A stretch of 64,000 nt of DNA, from the NCBI RefSeq assembly GCF_016918015.1, contig NZ_JAERMK010000001.1:80547-144546 (forward strand), in the 5' to 3' direction. The notes below the pieces were generated by a model. The model was not told where the DNA came from. It was given only the letters and a program-made list of their open reading frames with translations, and did not search any database. Positions 7,862 to 16,174 of the stretch are shown here, one piece after another; position 1 is the first letter of the stretch; each line of letters starts with the position of its first letter. This DNA comes from Glycomyces sp. YM15. Lineage in GTDB: Bacteria > Actinomycetota > Actinomycetes > Mycobacteriales > Micromonosporaceae. Made by a program: the position numbers and the translations under genes.

Positions 7862-8662
7862 TCAATTGAAGGCGGTGAACACGCCGCAGGCCGCGCTGAC
7901 GGCGACCGCCGCCGCGCACACCAGCGGCGCCGCACCGAGGACGATCCAGTCCGCCGGGCGCATCCGCTGCTCACGCGCATGGGTCCGCGGGATCTCCGAG
8001 TCGAAACCACGCGCGTCCATCGCCGCCGCGAGGCGGCCCGCGCGACGAATCGCACCCACGAGCAGGGCGAACATGGTGGAGGCGAACAGGCGGACGCGCC
8101 GCACCGGATTCCAGCCGCCCTCCAGGCCGCGCGCCCGGCGGGCGCTGGTGATCTGCCGCCATTCCGCAGTGAGCAGCGGCAGCAGCCGCAGGGCCGCCAG
8201 CGCACCGAGCGTGAAGCGGGCGGGGGCGCGGAGCTGCTGGGTGAGCGCGTCGGCGAGGTCGGTCGGGTCGGTGGTCGCGAACCCCAGCACGCCCGCGGTG
8301 GCGGCGACGCAGACGCGCAGGCCGATGGCGGTGCCGTCGAGCAGTGCGCCGGTGCCGATCGTCAAGGGGCCGAGGTCGATCAGGATGCGGCCGGTCTGCT
8401 CGGCGGCGAAGACCGCGTTCACCGCCACCACGGTGCCGGCCGCGAACCAGAGCCAGCGCAGCCGTCGGGCGAGTTCGCCGAGGCGGATGCCGCTGAACGG
8501 GACGGCCGCGAGGAGCGCGGCGAGCAGGAGCAGCGGGGTGAGCCAGTCGGAGGCGATGAGCGCGGTCGTCGAGACGGCGGCGACCGCGGCGAGTTTCGCC
8601 ACCGGGTTGACACGGGCGATGGGCGCCTGGGCGTCGCAGACGGGCGCGAGGGTCAGGGTCAT
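7862..8662 (-). CDS. ykoC: ECF transporter transmembrane component (EcfT / YkoC-like)
   Basis: A 266-residue CbiQ/EcfT-family membrane protein, the energy-coupling scaffold that links the substrate-binding S protein to the ATPase. Hydrophobic segments occur at KLAAVAAVSTTALIA, LLLLAALLAAV, LRWLWFAAGTVVAVNAVF and FTLGALAALRLLPLL. The family-typical cytoplasmic motif with Ala-Arg-Gly is seen in TSARRARGLEGG and repeated as AAMDARGFD. Its ATG overlaps the stop of the ATPase gene by 4 nt (ATGA), so it is the last gene of a translationally coupled three-gene operon under the TPP riboswitch. Partner and substrate (thiamine precursor) follow from that context. Confidence 0.88.
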   Translation of the reverse strand: MTLTLAPVCDAQAPIARVNPVAKLAAVAAVSTTALIASDWLTPLLLLAALLAAVPFSGIRLGELARRLRWLWFAAGTVVAVNAVFAAEQTGRILIDLGPLTIGTGALLDGTAIGLRVCVAATAGVLGFATTDPTDLADALTQQLRAPARFTLGALAALRLLPLLTAEWRQITSARRARGLEGGWNPVRRVRLFASTMFALLVGAIRRAGRLAAAMDARGFDSEIPRTHAREQRMRPADWIVLGAAPLVCAAAVAVSAACGVFTAFN

Positions 8663-10098
8663 CGGCGGTGCTCCTCGGCGAGCCGGCCTTTGCCGAGGAC
8701 GAGTTCGCGTCCGGCGAGGGCGGCGGCGTAGTCGCGGTCGTGGGTGACGGCGAGGAGCGCGGTGCCTTCGTCGCGGATGTCGGCGGTGAGGTCAACGAGT
8801 TCGCCCCAGGTGCGCCGGTCCTGCCCGAAGGTGGGCTCGTCGAGCAGGAGCACGCCGGGTGCGGCGGCGAGCGCCCCGGCGACGGAGAGTCGGCGGGCCT
8901 CGCCGCCGGAGAGCGTGTGCGGGTTGGCGTTCGCCAAGGGCGCCAACCGGAGCCGTTCGAGGAGTTCGGCGACGCGGGCTTCGATGCGGTCCTTCGGCCA
9001 GCCCGCTTGGCGGGGCCCGAAGGCGAGTTCGTCCTTCACTGTCGCGGTGACGAACTGGTGTTCGGGGTCTTGGAAGACCGAGCCGACCCGTGTCGCGAGG
9101 CGCCGTGCCGGGAGCCGGTGCAGGGGCCGGGGTTCGCCGGGGACGGTGGCGTGCCCGCGTGTGGGTTTCACGAGGCCGCCGGCGAGGAGTGCGAGGGTGG
9201 ACTTGCCGGAGCCGTTGGGTCCGGTGACGGCGAGCAGTTCGCCTTGGCGCAGTTCGAAGGAGACGTCCTCGAGGGCGGGCGCGTCGGACCCGGTGTGGAC
9301 GAGCGTCAGCGATTCGCCTCGCAGCGCCGCGTCGCCCGCGTTCGCGGCCGGTCGGGTGGGGAGTGGTACGCCGGGCACCCAGACGCCTTGGGCGGCAAGG
9401 TGTTCACCGTGTTCGGCGAGGACGGCTTCGGCGGGGCCTTCGGCGATGAGGGCGCCACCGGGGCCGAGGGCGATGACGCGGTCGACCAGGTCGAGGATCT
9501 CGGCGACGCGGTGCTCGACGACGATCAGGGTCGCCTGGGTGTCGGCCAGCGCGGCCCGCAGCGCTTCGCGGACGTCTTGGGCGCCTTCGGGGTCGAGGTT
9601 CGCGGTGGGCTCGTCGAGGAGGATCAGGTCGGGGCGGCGGGCGAGGACTCCGGCGAGGGCGAGGCGCTGCTGCTCGCCCCCAGAGAGGGCGTGGGTGGCG
9701 CGGTCGACGCCGTAGGGGAAGCCGACGGCTTCGAGGGCTTCGTGGACGCGCGGCCAGATCCGGTCGCGGGGCATCGCCTGGTTCTCGAGTCCAAAGGCGA
9801 CGTCGTCGCCGCTGCGGGCCATGACGAGCTGCGTTTCGGGGTCCTGGAAGAGGATGCCGACGCGGTCGCGCTGCTCGAGGGCGGGTTTGCCGTCGATGAG
9901 GACGTCGCCGTCCTGCTCGCCGGAGTCCTCGGTGAGGAGTCCGGCGAGCGCGGCGAGCAGGGTCGACTTGCCCGACCCGGAGGGGCCGAGCAGCAGGACC
10001 CGCTCGCCGGGTTCGACGCGCAGGTCGACGCCCGAGACCGCCTGGGCGCGGCGTCCGGCGTGGCGCCAGGCGAAGCCGCGGAACTCGACCGGGATCAT
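8659..10098 (-). CDS. ykoD: ECF transporter ATPase with two fused ABC domains (YkoD-like)
   Basis: A 479-residue protein made of two ABC ATPase domains in one chain. Domain 1 has Walker A GPSGSGKST, signature LSGGEQQR and Walker B LILLDEPT. Domain 2 has Walker A GPNGSGKST, signature LSGGEARR and Walker B VLLLDEPTFGQD. Each has a Q-loop in the 'FQDPE' context. This fused form is the YkoD type, replacing the EcfA1/EcfA2 pair. ATG 10098 (MIPVEFRGFAW) lies 7 nt after the S-component stop. It powers uptake of the ligand captured by the upstream S component. Confidence 0.92.
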   Translation of the reverse strand: MIPVEFRGFAWRHAGRRAQAVSGVDLRVEPGERVLLLGPSGSGKSTLLAALAGLLTEDSGEQDGDVLIDGKPALEQRDRVGILFQDPETQLVMARSGDDVAFGLENQAMPRDRIWPRVHEALEAVGFPYGVDRATHALSGGEQQRLALAGVLARRPDLILLDEPTANLDPEGAQDVREALRAALADTQATLIVVEHRVAEILDLVDRVIALGPGGALIAEGPAEAVLAEHGEHLAAQGVWVPGVPLPTRPAANAGDAALRGESLTLVHTGSDAPALEDVSFELRQGELLAVTGPNGSGKSTLALLAGGLVKPTRGHATVPGEPRPLHRLPARRLATRVGSVFQDPEHQFVTATVKDELAFGPRQAGWPKDRIEARVAELLERLRLAPLANANPHTLSGGEARRLSVAGALAAAPGVLLLDEPTFGQDRRTWGELVDLTADIRDEGTALLAVTHDRDYAAALAGRELVLGKGRLAEEHRR

Positions 10099-10105
10099 GT
10101 CGTCG

Positions 10106-10708
10106 TCAGATTCGCGCGCGTTCGCGTCCGGCGGGGAACCGGTCGAGGACGCCGGTGGGGAGCATCGCCTTGACGAGGGCCTTGGATCCGAGCCCGGCGA
10201 CGATCGCGCCGGAGAGCATCGCGAAGGCGATGTAGGGGACCTTGTAGGCCCAGAGGTCGAAGGTCGGGTAGTAGGCGATGACGTCGTAGAGGGTCGCGGC
10301 GAACGCGGCGAGGGCGCCGCCGGCGAGGGCGGTCGGGGCGCCGAAGCGGCGGTAGCGTCCGGCGGCGAAGGGCAGTTCGCCACCGAGTCCCTGCAGCAGG
10401 CCCTGGTAGACGATGAAGATGCCCCAGACGGAGCCGAGCAGCAGGGAGATCGAGGCGGCGATCGCCTCGGTGAGGATCCCGGCGCCGACGCGGCGGACGA
10501 TGAGCGGGGCGAGGACGGCCGGGATCAGCCAGACGCCGTAGAGGATGCCTTTGAGCGGGGGCAGGAACGCGAGGGCGGGTTCGAGCCCGACCCAGACGAA
10601 GTTCCAGGCCCAGAAGACGACGCCGAAGGCGACGGCGAGGACGGCGCAGGTGAGGATGTCGACGGTGCGCCAGCGGCCGGGGCCGGCGAGGGCGGGGCTG
10701 TCGGGCAT
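10106..10708 (-). CDS. ykoE: ECF transporter S component for thiamine precursor (YkoE-like)
   Basis: A 200-residue membrane protein of the YkoE family (substrate-binding S component, hydroxymethylpyrimidine/thiamine type). Helices are visible at ILTCAVLAVAFGVVFWAW, LKGILYGVWLIPAVLAPLIV, ASISLLLGSVWGIFIVY and VPYIAFAMLSGAIVAGLG. ATG 10708 is preferred: GAAAGG lies 7 nt upstream; an in-frame GTG at 10735 would add nine residues. It is first in an S-ATPase-T operon, with a TPP riboswitch in its leader, so ligand specificity for a thiamine building block is well supported though not proven. Confidence 0.9.
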   Translation of the reverse strand: MPDSPALAGPGRWRTVDILTCAVLAVAFGVVFWAWNFVWVGLEPALAFLPPLKGILYGVWLIPAVLAPLIVRRVGAGILTEAIAASISLLLGSVWGIFIVYQGLLQGLGGELPFAAGRYRRFGAPTALAGGALAAFAATLYDVIAYYPTFDLWAYKVPYIAFAMLSGAIVAGLGSKALVKAMLPTGVLDRFPAGRERARI

Positions 10709-10760
10709 GGGCATGCCTTTCACGAGAATGGACACGACGCGACAGCGGTCGACGAACGAC

Positions 10761-10841
10761 TTCCTCCGCCGGTATTACCCGGATCAGGTGTGAGGGTCTG
10801 CGGTCGGTTCCGCACTCTCAGCCAATCGGCTCCCCTGTCTG
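10761..10841 (-). promoter_or_regulatory. TPP riboswitch (THI element)
   Basis: On the minus strand the leader contains the two conserved halves of the TPP aptamer: GGGGAGCC...GGCTGAGAGTG with the pyrimidine-sensor CUGAGA, and ACCTGATCCGGGTAATACC followed by GGCGGAGGAAG, the pyrophosphate sensor arm. It ends about 50 nt before the YkoE start. It should lower expression of the transporter when thiamine pyrophosphate is plentiful. No clear transcription terminator is visible before the gene, so control of translation initiation is the likelier mode. Confidence 0.95.
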
Positions 10842-10954
10842 CTTCGACGTTAACACCAGGCGACGGGTCGGTAGCGTCAGCGATCCCGAGGGGTGGCGGC
10901 CGACGCTCGCACGCTCGCGCCTGGATGGGCGGCGGGCGCGTCCGGTCCGCTCGG

Positions 10955-10960
10955 TAGATT
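10955..10960 (+). promoter_or_regulatory. -10 box for leaderless ATL-like gene
   Basis: TAGATT, then 6 nt, then GTG 10967. Confidence 0.5.
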
Positions 10961-10966
10961 GCCGGG

Positions 10967-11344
10967 GTGACGACTGAACGGGATTGGGAGCGGGTGCGGC
11001 GGGTCGTGGAGGCGCTGCCGGAGGGCACCTGGACCTCGTACGGGGATTTGGCGGAGTTGATCGGGACGGGCCCGCGGCAGGTCGGGGCGTACATGCGCGA
11101 CGGCAATGTCGCACGGGCCTACCGGGTCCTCACCGCGGGCGGCACGGTCTCGGAAGGGTTCCGCTGGACCGACGGCCGCACCGGCCGCGATGTGCCGGAT
11201 CTGCTCCGCGCCGACGGCGTGACGGTGAGCGCGAAGGGCCGCGCCGACCGCACCCAGCGCATGTCGGTCTACGACCTCAAGCTCCTCGCAGCGGAACTCG
11301 ACGAGGACGAGTCGATACCAGACGACGAGGAAGACTGGAAATAA
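10967..11344 (+). CDS. MGMT-family / alkyltransferase-like DNA-binding protein
   Basis: A 125-residue protein with the winged-helix DNA-binding half of O6-alkylguanine-DNA alkyltransferases: GTWTSYGDLAELIGTGPRQVG at about residues 20-40, containing the recognition helix. The alkyl-accepting PCHR motif is absent; the aligned place reads ARAYRVL, with no Cys. It therefore cannot repair by alkyl transfer and resembles ATL proteins that flag damage, or the MGMT-like DNA-binding modules common in actinobacteria (FRWTDGR...LLRADGV...GRAD..QR). The C-terminus is acidic. It is leaderless (TAGATT 6 nt before GTG). It lies near recQ but is separated from it by an opposite-strand gene. Confidence 0.75.
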   Translation: MTTERDWERVRRVVEALPEGTWTSYGDLAELIGTGPRQVGAYMRDGNVARAYRVLTAGGTVSEGFRWTDGRTGRDVPDLLRADGVTVSAKGRADRTQRMSVYDLKLLAAELDEDESIPDDEEDWK

Positions 11345-11496
11345 TCCACTAAATCGTGATATTTCCGGCCTTAGGGACCCCTGGCGCAAAAGTACTCCTC
11401 GGATGCGACATCCGCATTCGAACACGACCCGAGGAATCCTCGATCGGCACCTCACCCTCGCGGGGCGACGCGGGCGAGGCTCGGTCGCCGAGCGGG
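11345..11496. other. Intergenic, AT-richer segment with inverted repeats
   Basis: The first 50 bases are unusually AT-rich for this DNA. TCCTCGG (11396-11402) pairs with CCGAGGA (11429-11435), with an inner ATGCG/CGCAT. It may terminate the ATL-like gene and/or the convergent DUF1349 gene. No coding sequence is seen. Confidence 0.4.
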
Positions 11497-12090
11497 TCAG
11501 TGCAGCGCTTCGTCCCGGTCGGCGAGGCGCCAGGACGTGAAGGTGACGGTGAGGCCGGCCCGGCTCGGCGCGCAGCAGTAAGGCCCGGCCTTGACTTCGG
11601 CGTCGGGGTCGAGCGGGGCGAGGCGCACGAGCCGCCAGGGTTCGTCCTCTACTCGAGCGCGGACGATGACAGCGTCGTCGAGGCGGCTGGCCCGGACGGT
11701 GACCTCGCGGTCGGCCCATTCGGGCACCGGAGCGACCGACCAGTCGGATTTCCCGGCGGTGACCACCGCGCCGACCTGCGGCGCGCCGTCGGCGAACTCG
11801 ACCCCGGCCTTGATCCAGTGCTCGGCGTCGACGCGGATCATCAGGCCCGCCTGGTCGAACTGCGCCTCGAACGCTGCGACGAAGCTCACTTCGACCGCCC
11901 GGTCGCGGTCCCAGTTCTCCAGGAGCGCGTGCTCGTCGTCGTGGACGAAGCCGTAACCGGTGTGTCTCCACGCGTCGCTGCCCTCGGCGGCGGTGACGAG
12001 CAGTCGGCCGTCCGACTCCTCCGCCGCGACCGGCAGCGCCGTCCAGGCGCCGGACTTCCAAGGGACTTCGATCGGTGCCAAGTTGTCCAT
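11497..12090 (-). CDS. DUF1349 domain protein (concanavalin-like fold)
   Basis: A 197-residue protein of the DUF1349 family (beta-sandwich, sometimes named 'regulation of enolase protein 1'). Family features are visible: FVHDDEHALLENWDRDRAVEVSF, then FDQAGLMIRVDAEHWIKAG and WSVAPVP. Function is unknown; the fold suggests carbohydrate binding. No signal peptide is present, so it is cytoplasmic. ATG 12090 is chosen because TAGGCT lies 7 nt upstream, giving a leaderless mRNA, and the longer in-frame extension to 12138 would overlap that promoter. It is divergent from recQ; the two starts are only 56 bp apart. Confidence 0.78.
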   Translation of the reverse strand: MDNLAPIEVPWKSGAWTALPVAAEESDGRLLVTAAEGSDAWRHTGYGFVHDDEHALLENWDRDRAVEVSFVAAFEAQFDQAGLMIRVDAEHWIKAGVEFADGAPQVGAVVTAGKSDWSVAPVPEWADREVTVRASRLDDAVIVRARVEDEPWRLVRLAPLDPDAEVKAGPYCCAPSRAGLTVTFTSWRLADRDEALH

Positions 12091-12097
12091 CTCCCCG

Positions 12098-12103
12098 AGC
12101 CTA
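12098..12103 (-). promoter_or_regulatory. -10 box for leaderless DUF1349 gene
   Basis: TAGGCT, then 7 nt, then ATG 12090 on the minus strand. Confidence 0.45.
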
Positions 12104-12146
12104 GTGGCGCCACCGACCGTCACACCAGTGCGGTACAACGGTCCTT

Positions 12147-14270
12147 ATGGCAGGAACAGCGACACTCAAAGACGAAGCCGAGACACTGCTGCGCGCCCTC
12201 GCGGGCGAGCACGCGCGGCTGCGCGAGGACCAGTGGAGGGCCATCGAGGCGCTCTGCGAAGAGCGCGAGGACGGCACCGGCCGTCGCGTGCTCCTGGTGC
12301 AGCGCACCGGGTTCGGCAAGTCCGCGGTGTACTTCACGGCCACCTCGCTGCTGCGCCGCCGCGGTGCGGGGCCCACGGTGATCGTCTCGCCGCTGCTGGC
12401 GCTCATGCGCAACCAGATCGAGGCCGCCGAGCGCGCCGGGGTCCGCGCCCGCACCATCAACTCGGCCAACCCCGAGGACTGGGACGCGATCGCCGAGGCC
12501 ATCGCCGAGGACGCCGTGGACGTGCTCCTCATCAGCCCAGAGCGTCTCAACAACCCCGCCTTCCGCGACTACCAGCTGCCGAAGCTCGCCGCCGGGTGCG
12601 GCATGCTCGTCGTCGACGAGGCCCACTGCATCTCCGACTGGGGCCACGACTTCCGGCCCGACTACCGGCGCATCGCCACCTTCATCGAGGACCTGCCCGA
12701 CAGCGTCCCGGTCCTGGCGACCACCGCCACCGCGAACGCCCGCGTCTCGGACGACATCGCCGAACAGCTCGACCGCACGCACCACGACGCAGCGGACTCG
12801 GCGACACTCGTCCTCCGGGGAAGCCTCGACCGCGAGTCGCTGCGACTGTCGGTAGTGGACATGCCCGACAACGCCCATCGGCTCGCCTGGCTCGACGAGC
12901 GGCTCCCCCGCATGGACGGCTCGGGGATCATCTACACCCTGACCGTGGCCGCCGCCGAGGAGGTCAGCGACTACCTCTCGTCGAGGGGCCACGCCGTCGC
13001 CTCCTACACCGGCCGCACCGACAACGCCGAACGCCTTGAGCGCGAAGAGGAGCTGCTCGGCAACCGCCTCAAGGCGCTGGTGGCCACCAGCGCGCTCGGC
13101 ATGGGCTTCGACAAGCCCGACCTCGGGTTCGTCGTCCACTTGGGAGCGCCGTCGTCACCCGTGGCGTACTACCAGCAGATCGGTCGCGCGGGCCGCGCCC
13201 GCGACCGGGCCGAGGTGGTGCTCCTGCCCGGCAGCGAGGACCGGGCGATCTGGGACTACTTCGGCTCCCTCTCGTTCCCGGCCGAGGAGGCGGTGCGCCG
13301 CACGCTCGACGTGCTCGCCGCCGAGGGCCGAGCGCTGTCGACCGCGGCGCTGGAGACGCGGGTCGACCTGCGGCGCACCAGGCTCGAGATGATGCTCAAA
13401 GTGCTCGATGTGGACGGCGCGGTGCGCCGCGTCAAGGGCGGCTGGGAGGCCACCGGCCAGGCTTGGGACTACGACGCCGAGCGGTACGCGAAGGTCGAGG
13501 CGGCCCGCAGGCACGAGCAGCGCCGGATGCTCGCCTACGAGGCCACCGACGCGTGCCGGCTCGAGTTCCTGCGCGCGGAGCTCGACGACGCCGGGGCCGC
13601 GCCCTGCGGGCGCTGCGACAACTGCACCGGCACCCGCACCGAGGCGGGCGTCTCAGCGGAGGCGGCCGAGGGCGCGAAGGCGGCCTTGTCGAAACCCGGC
13701 GTGCCGTTCGAGCCGAAGCGCATGTGGCCCACCGGGTTGCAGGCCATCGGGATCGACTTGAAGGGGAAGATCCCGGCCGAGTCGGGTGCCGAGGCGGGCC
13801 GGGCGCTGGCGCGGCTCTCGGACATCGGCTGGGGCGGTCCGCTGCGCGAGCTCTTGTCGGACGGCAGGGACCGGGAGGTCCCCGAGGACGTGTTCAAGGC
13901 GGTGGTGCAGGTGCTGGCCTCCTGGGACTGGGCGCAGCGGCCCGCGGCGGTCGTCTCGATGGGCTCGCTCTCGCGCCCGGGACTGGTCGACGGGATGGCC
14001 GAGCGCCTCGCGCGACTGGGCCGCATGGAGTACCTCGGCGCCTTGGGCCGCGCGGGCGACACGGGCTCCGGCGCGCACCGCGCCAACAGCGCGCAGCGCC
14101 TCCGACAGGTCCTCCATGCGTTCACTGTGGACTTTCCGGTCCCGGCTTCGAGCGTCCTCCTGGTCGACGACGTGCGCGACAGCGGCTGGTCGATGACCGT
14201 GGCCGCCATGCGGTTGCGCGAGGCCGGTGCGACGGCGGTGTATCCGCTGGCGCTCGCGCTGCAGGCCTGA
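12147..14270 (+). CDS. recQ: RecQ-family ATP-dependent DNA helicase with C-terminal phosphoribosyltransferase-like domain
   Basis: A 707-residue superfamily 2 3'-5' helicase. Motif I QRTGFGKSAVYF is near residue 50, the DEAH box is in LVVDEAHCISDWGHDFRPDY, motif III is ATTATAN, motif V is ATSALGMGFDKPDLGFVVH and motif VI is QQIGRAGRA. The zinc-binding Cys set (C at about 470, then CGRCDNC near 490) and a winged helix follow. There is no HRDC domain; instead residues about 540-707 end in SSVLLVDDVRDSGWSMT, a PRPP-binding loop as in ComF/type I phosphoribosyltransferases. A TACAAC 7 nt before ATG may be a weak leaderless -10. Role: DNA repair or recombination. Confidence 0.92.
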   Translation: MAGTATLKDEAETLLRALAGEHARLREDQWRAIEALCEEREDGTGRRVLLVQRTGFGKSAVYFTATSLLRRRGAGPTVIVSPLLALMRNQIEAAERAGVRARTINSANPEDWDAIAEAIAEDAVDVLLISPERLNNPAFRDYQLPKLAAGCGMLVVDEAHCISDWGHDFRPDYRRIATFIEDLPDSVPVLATTATANARVSDDIAEQLDRTHHDAADSATLVLRGSLDRESLRLSVVDMPDNAHRLAWLDERLPRMDGSGIIYTLTVAAAEEVSDYLSSRGHAVASYTGRTDNAERLEREEELLGNRLKALVATSALGMGFDKPDLGFVVHLGAPSSPVAYYQQIGRAGRARDRAEVVLLPGSEDRAIWDYFGSLSFPAEEAVRRTLDVLAAEGRALSTAALETRVDLRRTRLEMMLKVLDVDGAVRRVKGGWEATGQAWDYDAERYAKVEAARRHEQRRMLAYEATDACRLEFLRAELDDAGAAPCGRCDNCTGTRTEAGVSAEAAEGAKAALSKPGVPFEPKRMWPTGLQAIGIDLKGKIPAESGAEAGRALARLSDIGWGGPLRELLSDGRDREVPEDVFKAVVQVLASWDWAQRPAAVVSMGSLSRPGLVDGMAERLARLGRMEYLGALGRAGDTGSGAHRANSAQRLRQVLHAFTVDFPVPASSVLLVDDVRDSGWSMTVAAMRLREAGATAVYPLALALQA

Positions 14271-14369
14271 GTTTGACACGGAAGCGATTGCGGGCCAGCG
14301 TGATTCGAACAGGCGGACGCCCCGGTCACCGTCGCCTTCAACACCGCTGGACCCCGGCGACGGGCGCAT

Positions 14370-14402
14370 GAGGGGCCTGGCGGCGATGCCGCCGGGCCCC
14401 TC
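14370..14402. terminator. Bidirectional terminator
   Basis: GAGGGGCCTGGCGGC pairs with GCCGCCGGGCCCCTC (15 positions, one T-G) around a 3-nt loop, between the convergent recQ and SGNH hydrolase genes. Confidence 0.8.
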
Positions 14403-14413
14403 ACGCCCGGTTG

Positions 14414-15196
14414 TCACAGGGCGCCCAGCACGGCCGGGAGATAACCGGCGCCGTGCCCCGAGGCCTTCGGGTGGTACGGCACGTCGATCAGGGTGAAGCC
14501 GTGCAGCCATGGCTGCTGCGAGCAGACCTCGTGGCCGGTGAACTCGTCGCGCACGTCCACATAGGTGAACCCGTGCGCTTCCGCGGTCTCCTGGATCACC
14601 GCCGAGAGCACGTCCGCGCCGACGTTCATGCGCTGCTGCTCGGCGATGCTGATCGAACCGAAGGCGTCGCAGGTGTTCCGCGCCGCGAACAGCCGCGGGT
14701 AGCCGGTCACGACGACCTCGGCGTCCGGCGCCCGCGTCTCGATCTCGATGTAGACCGCGTCGAGTTTCGCGGGCAGCTCCTCCGTGGCCTTGCGCTCGGC
14801 CTCCTGGATCGCCGGGGTGCAGTTCTGGAACGGGGTGATACACGCGGTGATCGCCTCGGTCCAGCCGATGTCGTTGCCGCCGATGCCGATCGTCACCAGG
14901 TCGGTCTCGGCGTCGAGCGCCTGCACCTGCACGGCGAGCACGTCGTCGGTGGTCGCGCCGCCGCAGGCCATGAAGGTGAACTCGGCGCCCAGCTCCACGG
15001 CGAGGAGGGACGGGTGGGCCTTGAGGGAGCGCTGGCAGACCGCCTCGGCGTACGGCCCGGCTCCGGAGCCCGACGAGTAGGAGTCGCCGAGGGCGACGTA
15101 GTAGACGGCGGTGTCTTGCGCTTGGGCCGCAACGGGAACGGCCAGAAGGGCGAGGGTTGCGGCGGCGACGGTGACCGCCCGGAGAAGTCGATGCAT
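14414..15196 (-). CDS. Secreted SGNH/GDSL hydrolase, copy A
   Basis: A 260-residue exported esterase/lipase of the SGNH fold, like Streptomyces secreted lipases. A signal peptide spans residues 1-26 (hydrophobic core AVTVAAATLALLAVPVAAQA). Catalytic blocks: Ser in VALGDSYSSG (block I), Gly in MACGGATTDD, Asn in IGIGGNDIGW (block III) and His in YHPKASGHGAGY (block V, HPxxxGH). Six Cys residues are spaced as three disulfides. GAGGAA lies 8 nt before ATG. It is a paralogue of the next upstream gene, separated from it by a terminator, so each has its own promoter. It may hydrolyse lipids or acetylated glycans outside the cell. Confidence 0.88.
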   Translation of the reverse strand: MHRLLRAVTVAAATLALLAVPVAAQAQDTAVYYVALGDSYSSGSGAGPYAEAVCQRSLKAHPSLLAVELGAEFTFMACGGATTDDVLAVQVQALDAETDLVTIGIGGNDIGWTEAITACITPFQNCTPAIQEAERKATEELPAKLDAVYIEIETRAPDAEVVVTGYPRLFAARNTCDAFGSISIAEQQRMNVGADVLSAVIQETAEAHGFTYVDVRDEFTGHEVCSQQPWLHGFTLIDVPYHPKASGHGAGYLPAVLGAL

Positions 15197-15341
15197 GGGG
15201 GGAGTTCCTCTGCGAGTCGTCGTTGACTTGCCACATATTGTGAACTCGCGAGTAACTTGTGGGGAACCCCTGCACCGTCACATATCAGGAATTTTACATA
15301 TATCATTCTATTTTCGGGCGTTGCAGGCGTTGCGCCGCAGG

Positions 15342-15376
15342 CCATCGGCGGGACGGCAACCGCATCCCGCCGATGG
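15342..15376 (-). terminator. Terminator after SGNH hydrolase copy B
   Basis: A perfect 12-bp stem CCATCGGCGGGA / TCCCGCCGATGG with an 11-nt loop, starting 7 nt past the stop. An AT-rich stretch at 15230-15320, the probable promoter region of copy A, follows. Confidence 0.65.
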
Positions 15377-15382
15377 TCCGCG

Positions 15383-16174
15383 CTAGGCGAGCACCCGGGC
15401 CACGGCCGGGTAGTAGCCGTTGAGATGGCCCGCCGTGTTCGGGTGGTAGGACTCGACAGCCGGGTAGGCCAGGCCGTTGAGATAGGCGACGTCGTCGCAG
15501 ACCGCGTGCCCGTCGAACGCATCGCGAACGTCCACAAAGGTGAACCCGTGCTCCTCGGCCTTGTTCTGGAGGATCTCGGCGAGCCGGTCGGCGGCCTCGT
15601 TCATGCGCACCTGCTCGCCGACGTTCGGCTGTCTGAGCGCGCCGCAGGTGCGCTCGCCGTTGAACAGGCGCGGGTAGCCGAGCACGTAGACGTCGGCGTT
15701 CGGCGCGCGCTTCTCGATCGCTCCGTACGCGCCGTCGAGCAGACCGGGCAGCCGGTGCTGCACGAGGGCCTCGGCGTCCTCGATCTCGTCCAGGCAGTTC
15801 GCGAGCGGCGTGATGCAGGCCCTGATCGCCTCCGACCAACCGATGTCGTTGCCGCCGATGGTGACCGTGACGATGTCGGTGTCGACGTCGAGCGAGCCGA
15901 GCTGCTCGGAGTGGAGATCGGCGGTCGTCGCCCCCGAGCAGGCCTCGAAGGTGAGCTCGGCGCCGAGGCCGTCGGCGAGGAGCTGCGGGTAGGCCCTGTC
16001 CGAGCGGAGGCACTCCTCGTCGAAGTAGTCGCCGGTGCCGGTCCCGGAGGCGTACGAGTCACCAAGGGCCACATAACGTGTGAGGTCCATCTTGGCCTGG
16101 GCCGCCGCGGCGGGCGCGAGGGCGAATGCGGCGGTGGCGGCGAGGGCCGCGGCCGCGAGGCGGGCAGGGATCAT
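15383..16174 (-). CDS. Secreted SGNH/GDSL hydrolase, copy B
   Basis: A 263-residue paralogue of the downstream hydrolase, with the same architecture: signal peptide 1-27 (AAAALAATAAFALAPAAAAQA), Ser in VALGDSYASG, Gly in EACSGATTAD, Asn in VTIGGNDIGW and His in YHPNTAGHLNGYY. The six Cys positions are kept. The two copies share long blocks (for example GWSEAI/GWTEAI followed by ACITP), so they arose by tandem duplication and then diverged. ATG 16174 follows GGAG by 5 nt; a longer in-frame extension to 16477 runs into the divergent gene and lacks the signal-peptide start. Extracellular lipase or esterase activity is inferred. Confidence 0.88.
   Translation of the reverse strand: MIPARLAAAALAATAAFALAPAAAAQAKMDLTRYVALGDSYASGTGTGDYFDEECLRSDRAYPQLLADGLGAELTFEACSGATTADLHSEQLGSLDVDTDIVTVTIGGNDIGWSEAIRACITPLANCLDEIEDAEALVQHRLPGLLDGAYGAIEKRAPNADVYVLGYPRLFNGERTCGALRQPNVGEQVRMNEAADRLAEILQNKAEEHGFTFVDVRDAFDGHAVCDDVAYLNGLAYPAVESYHPNTAGHLNGYYPAVARVLA

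Noticed and set aside
14281..14360. TGATTCGAAC resembling the T-loop of a minus-strand tRNA
   Set aside because: The flanking bases do not form a T-stem or acceptor stem, and no anticodon arm is found.
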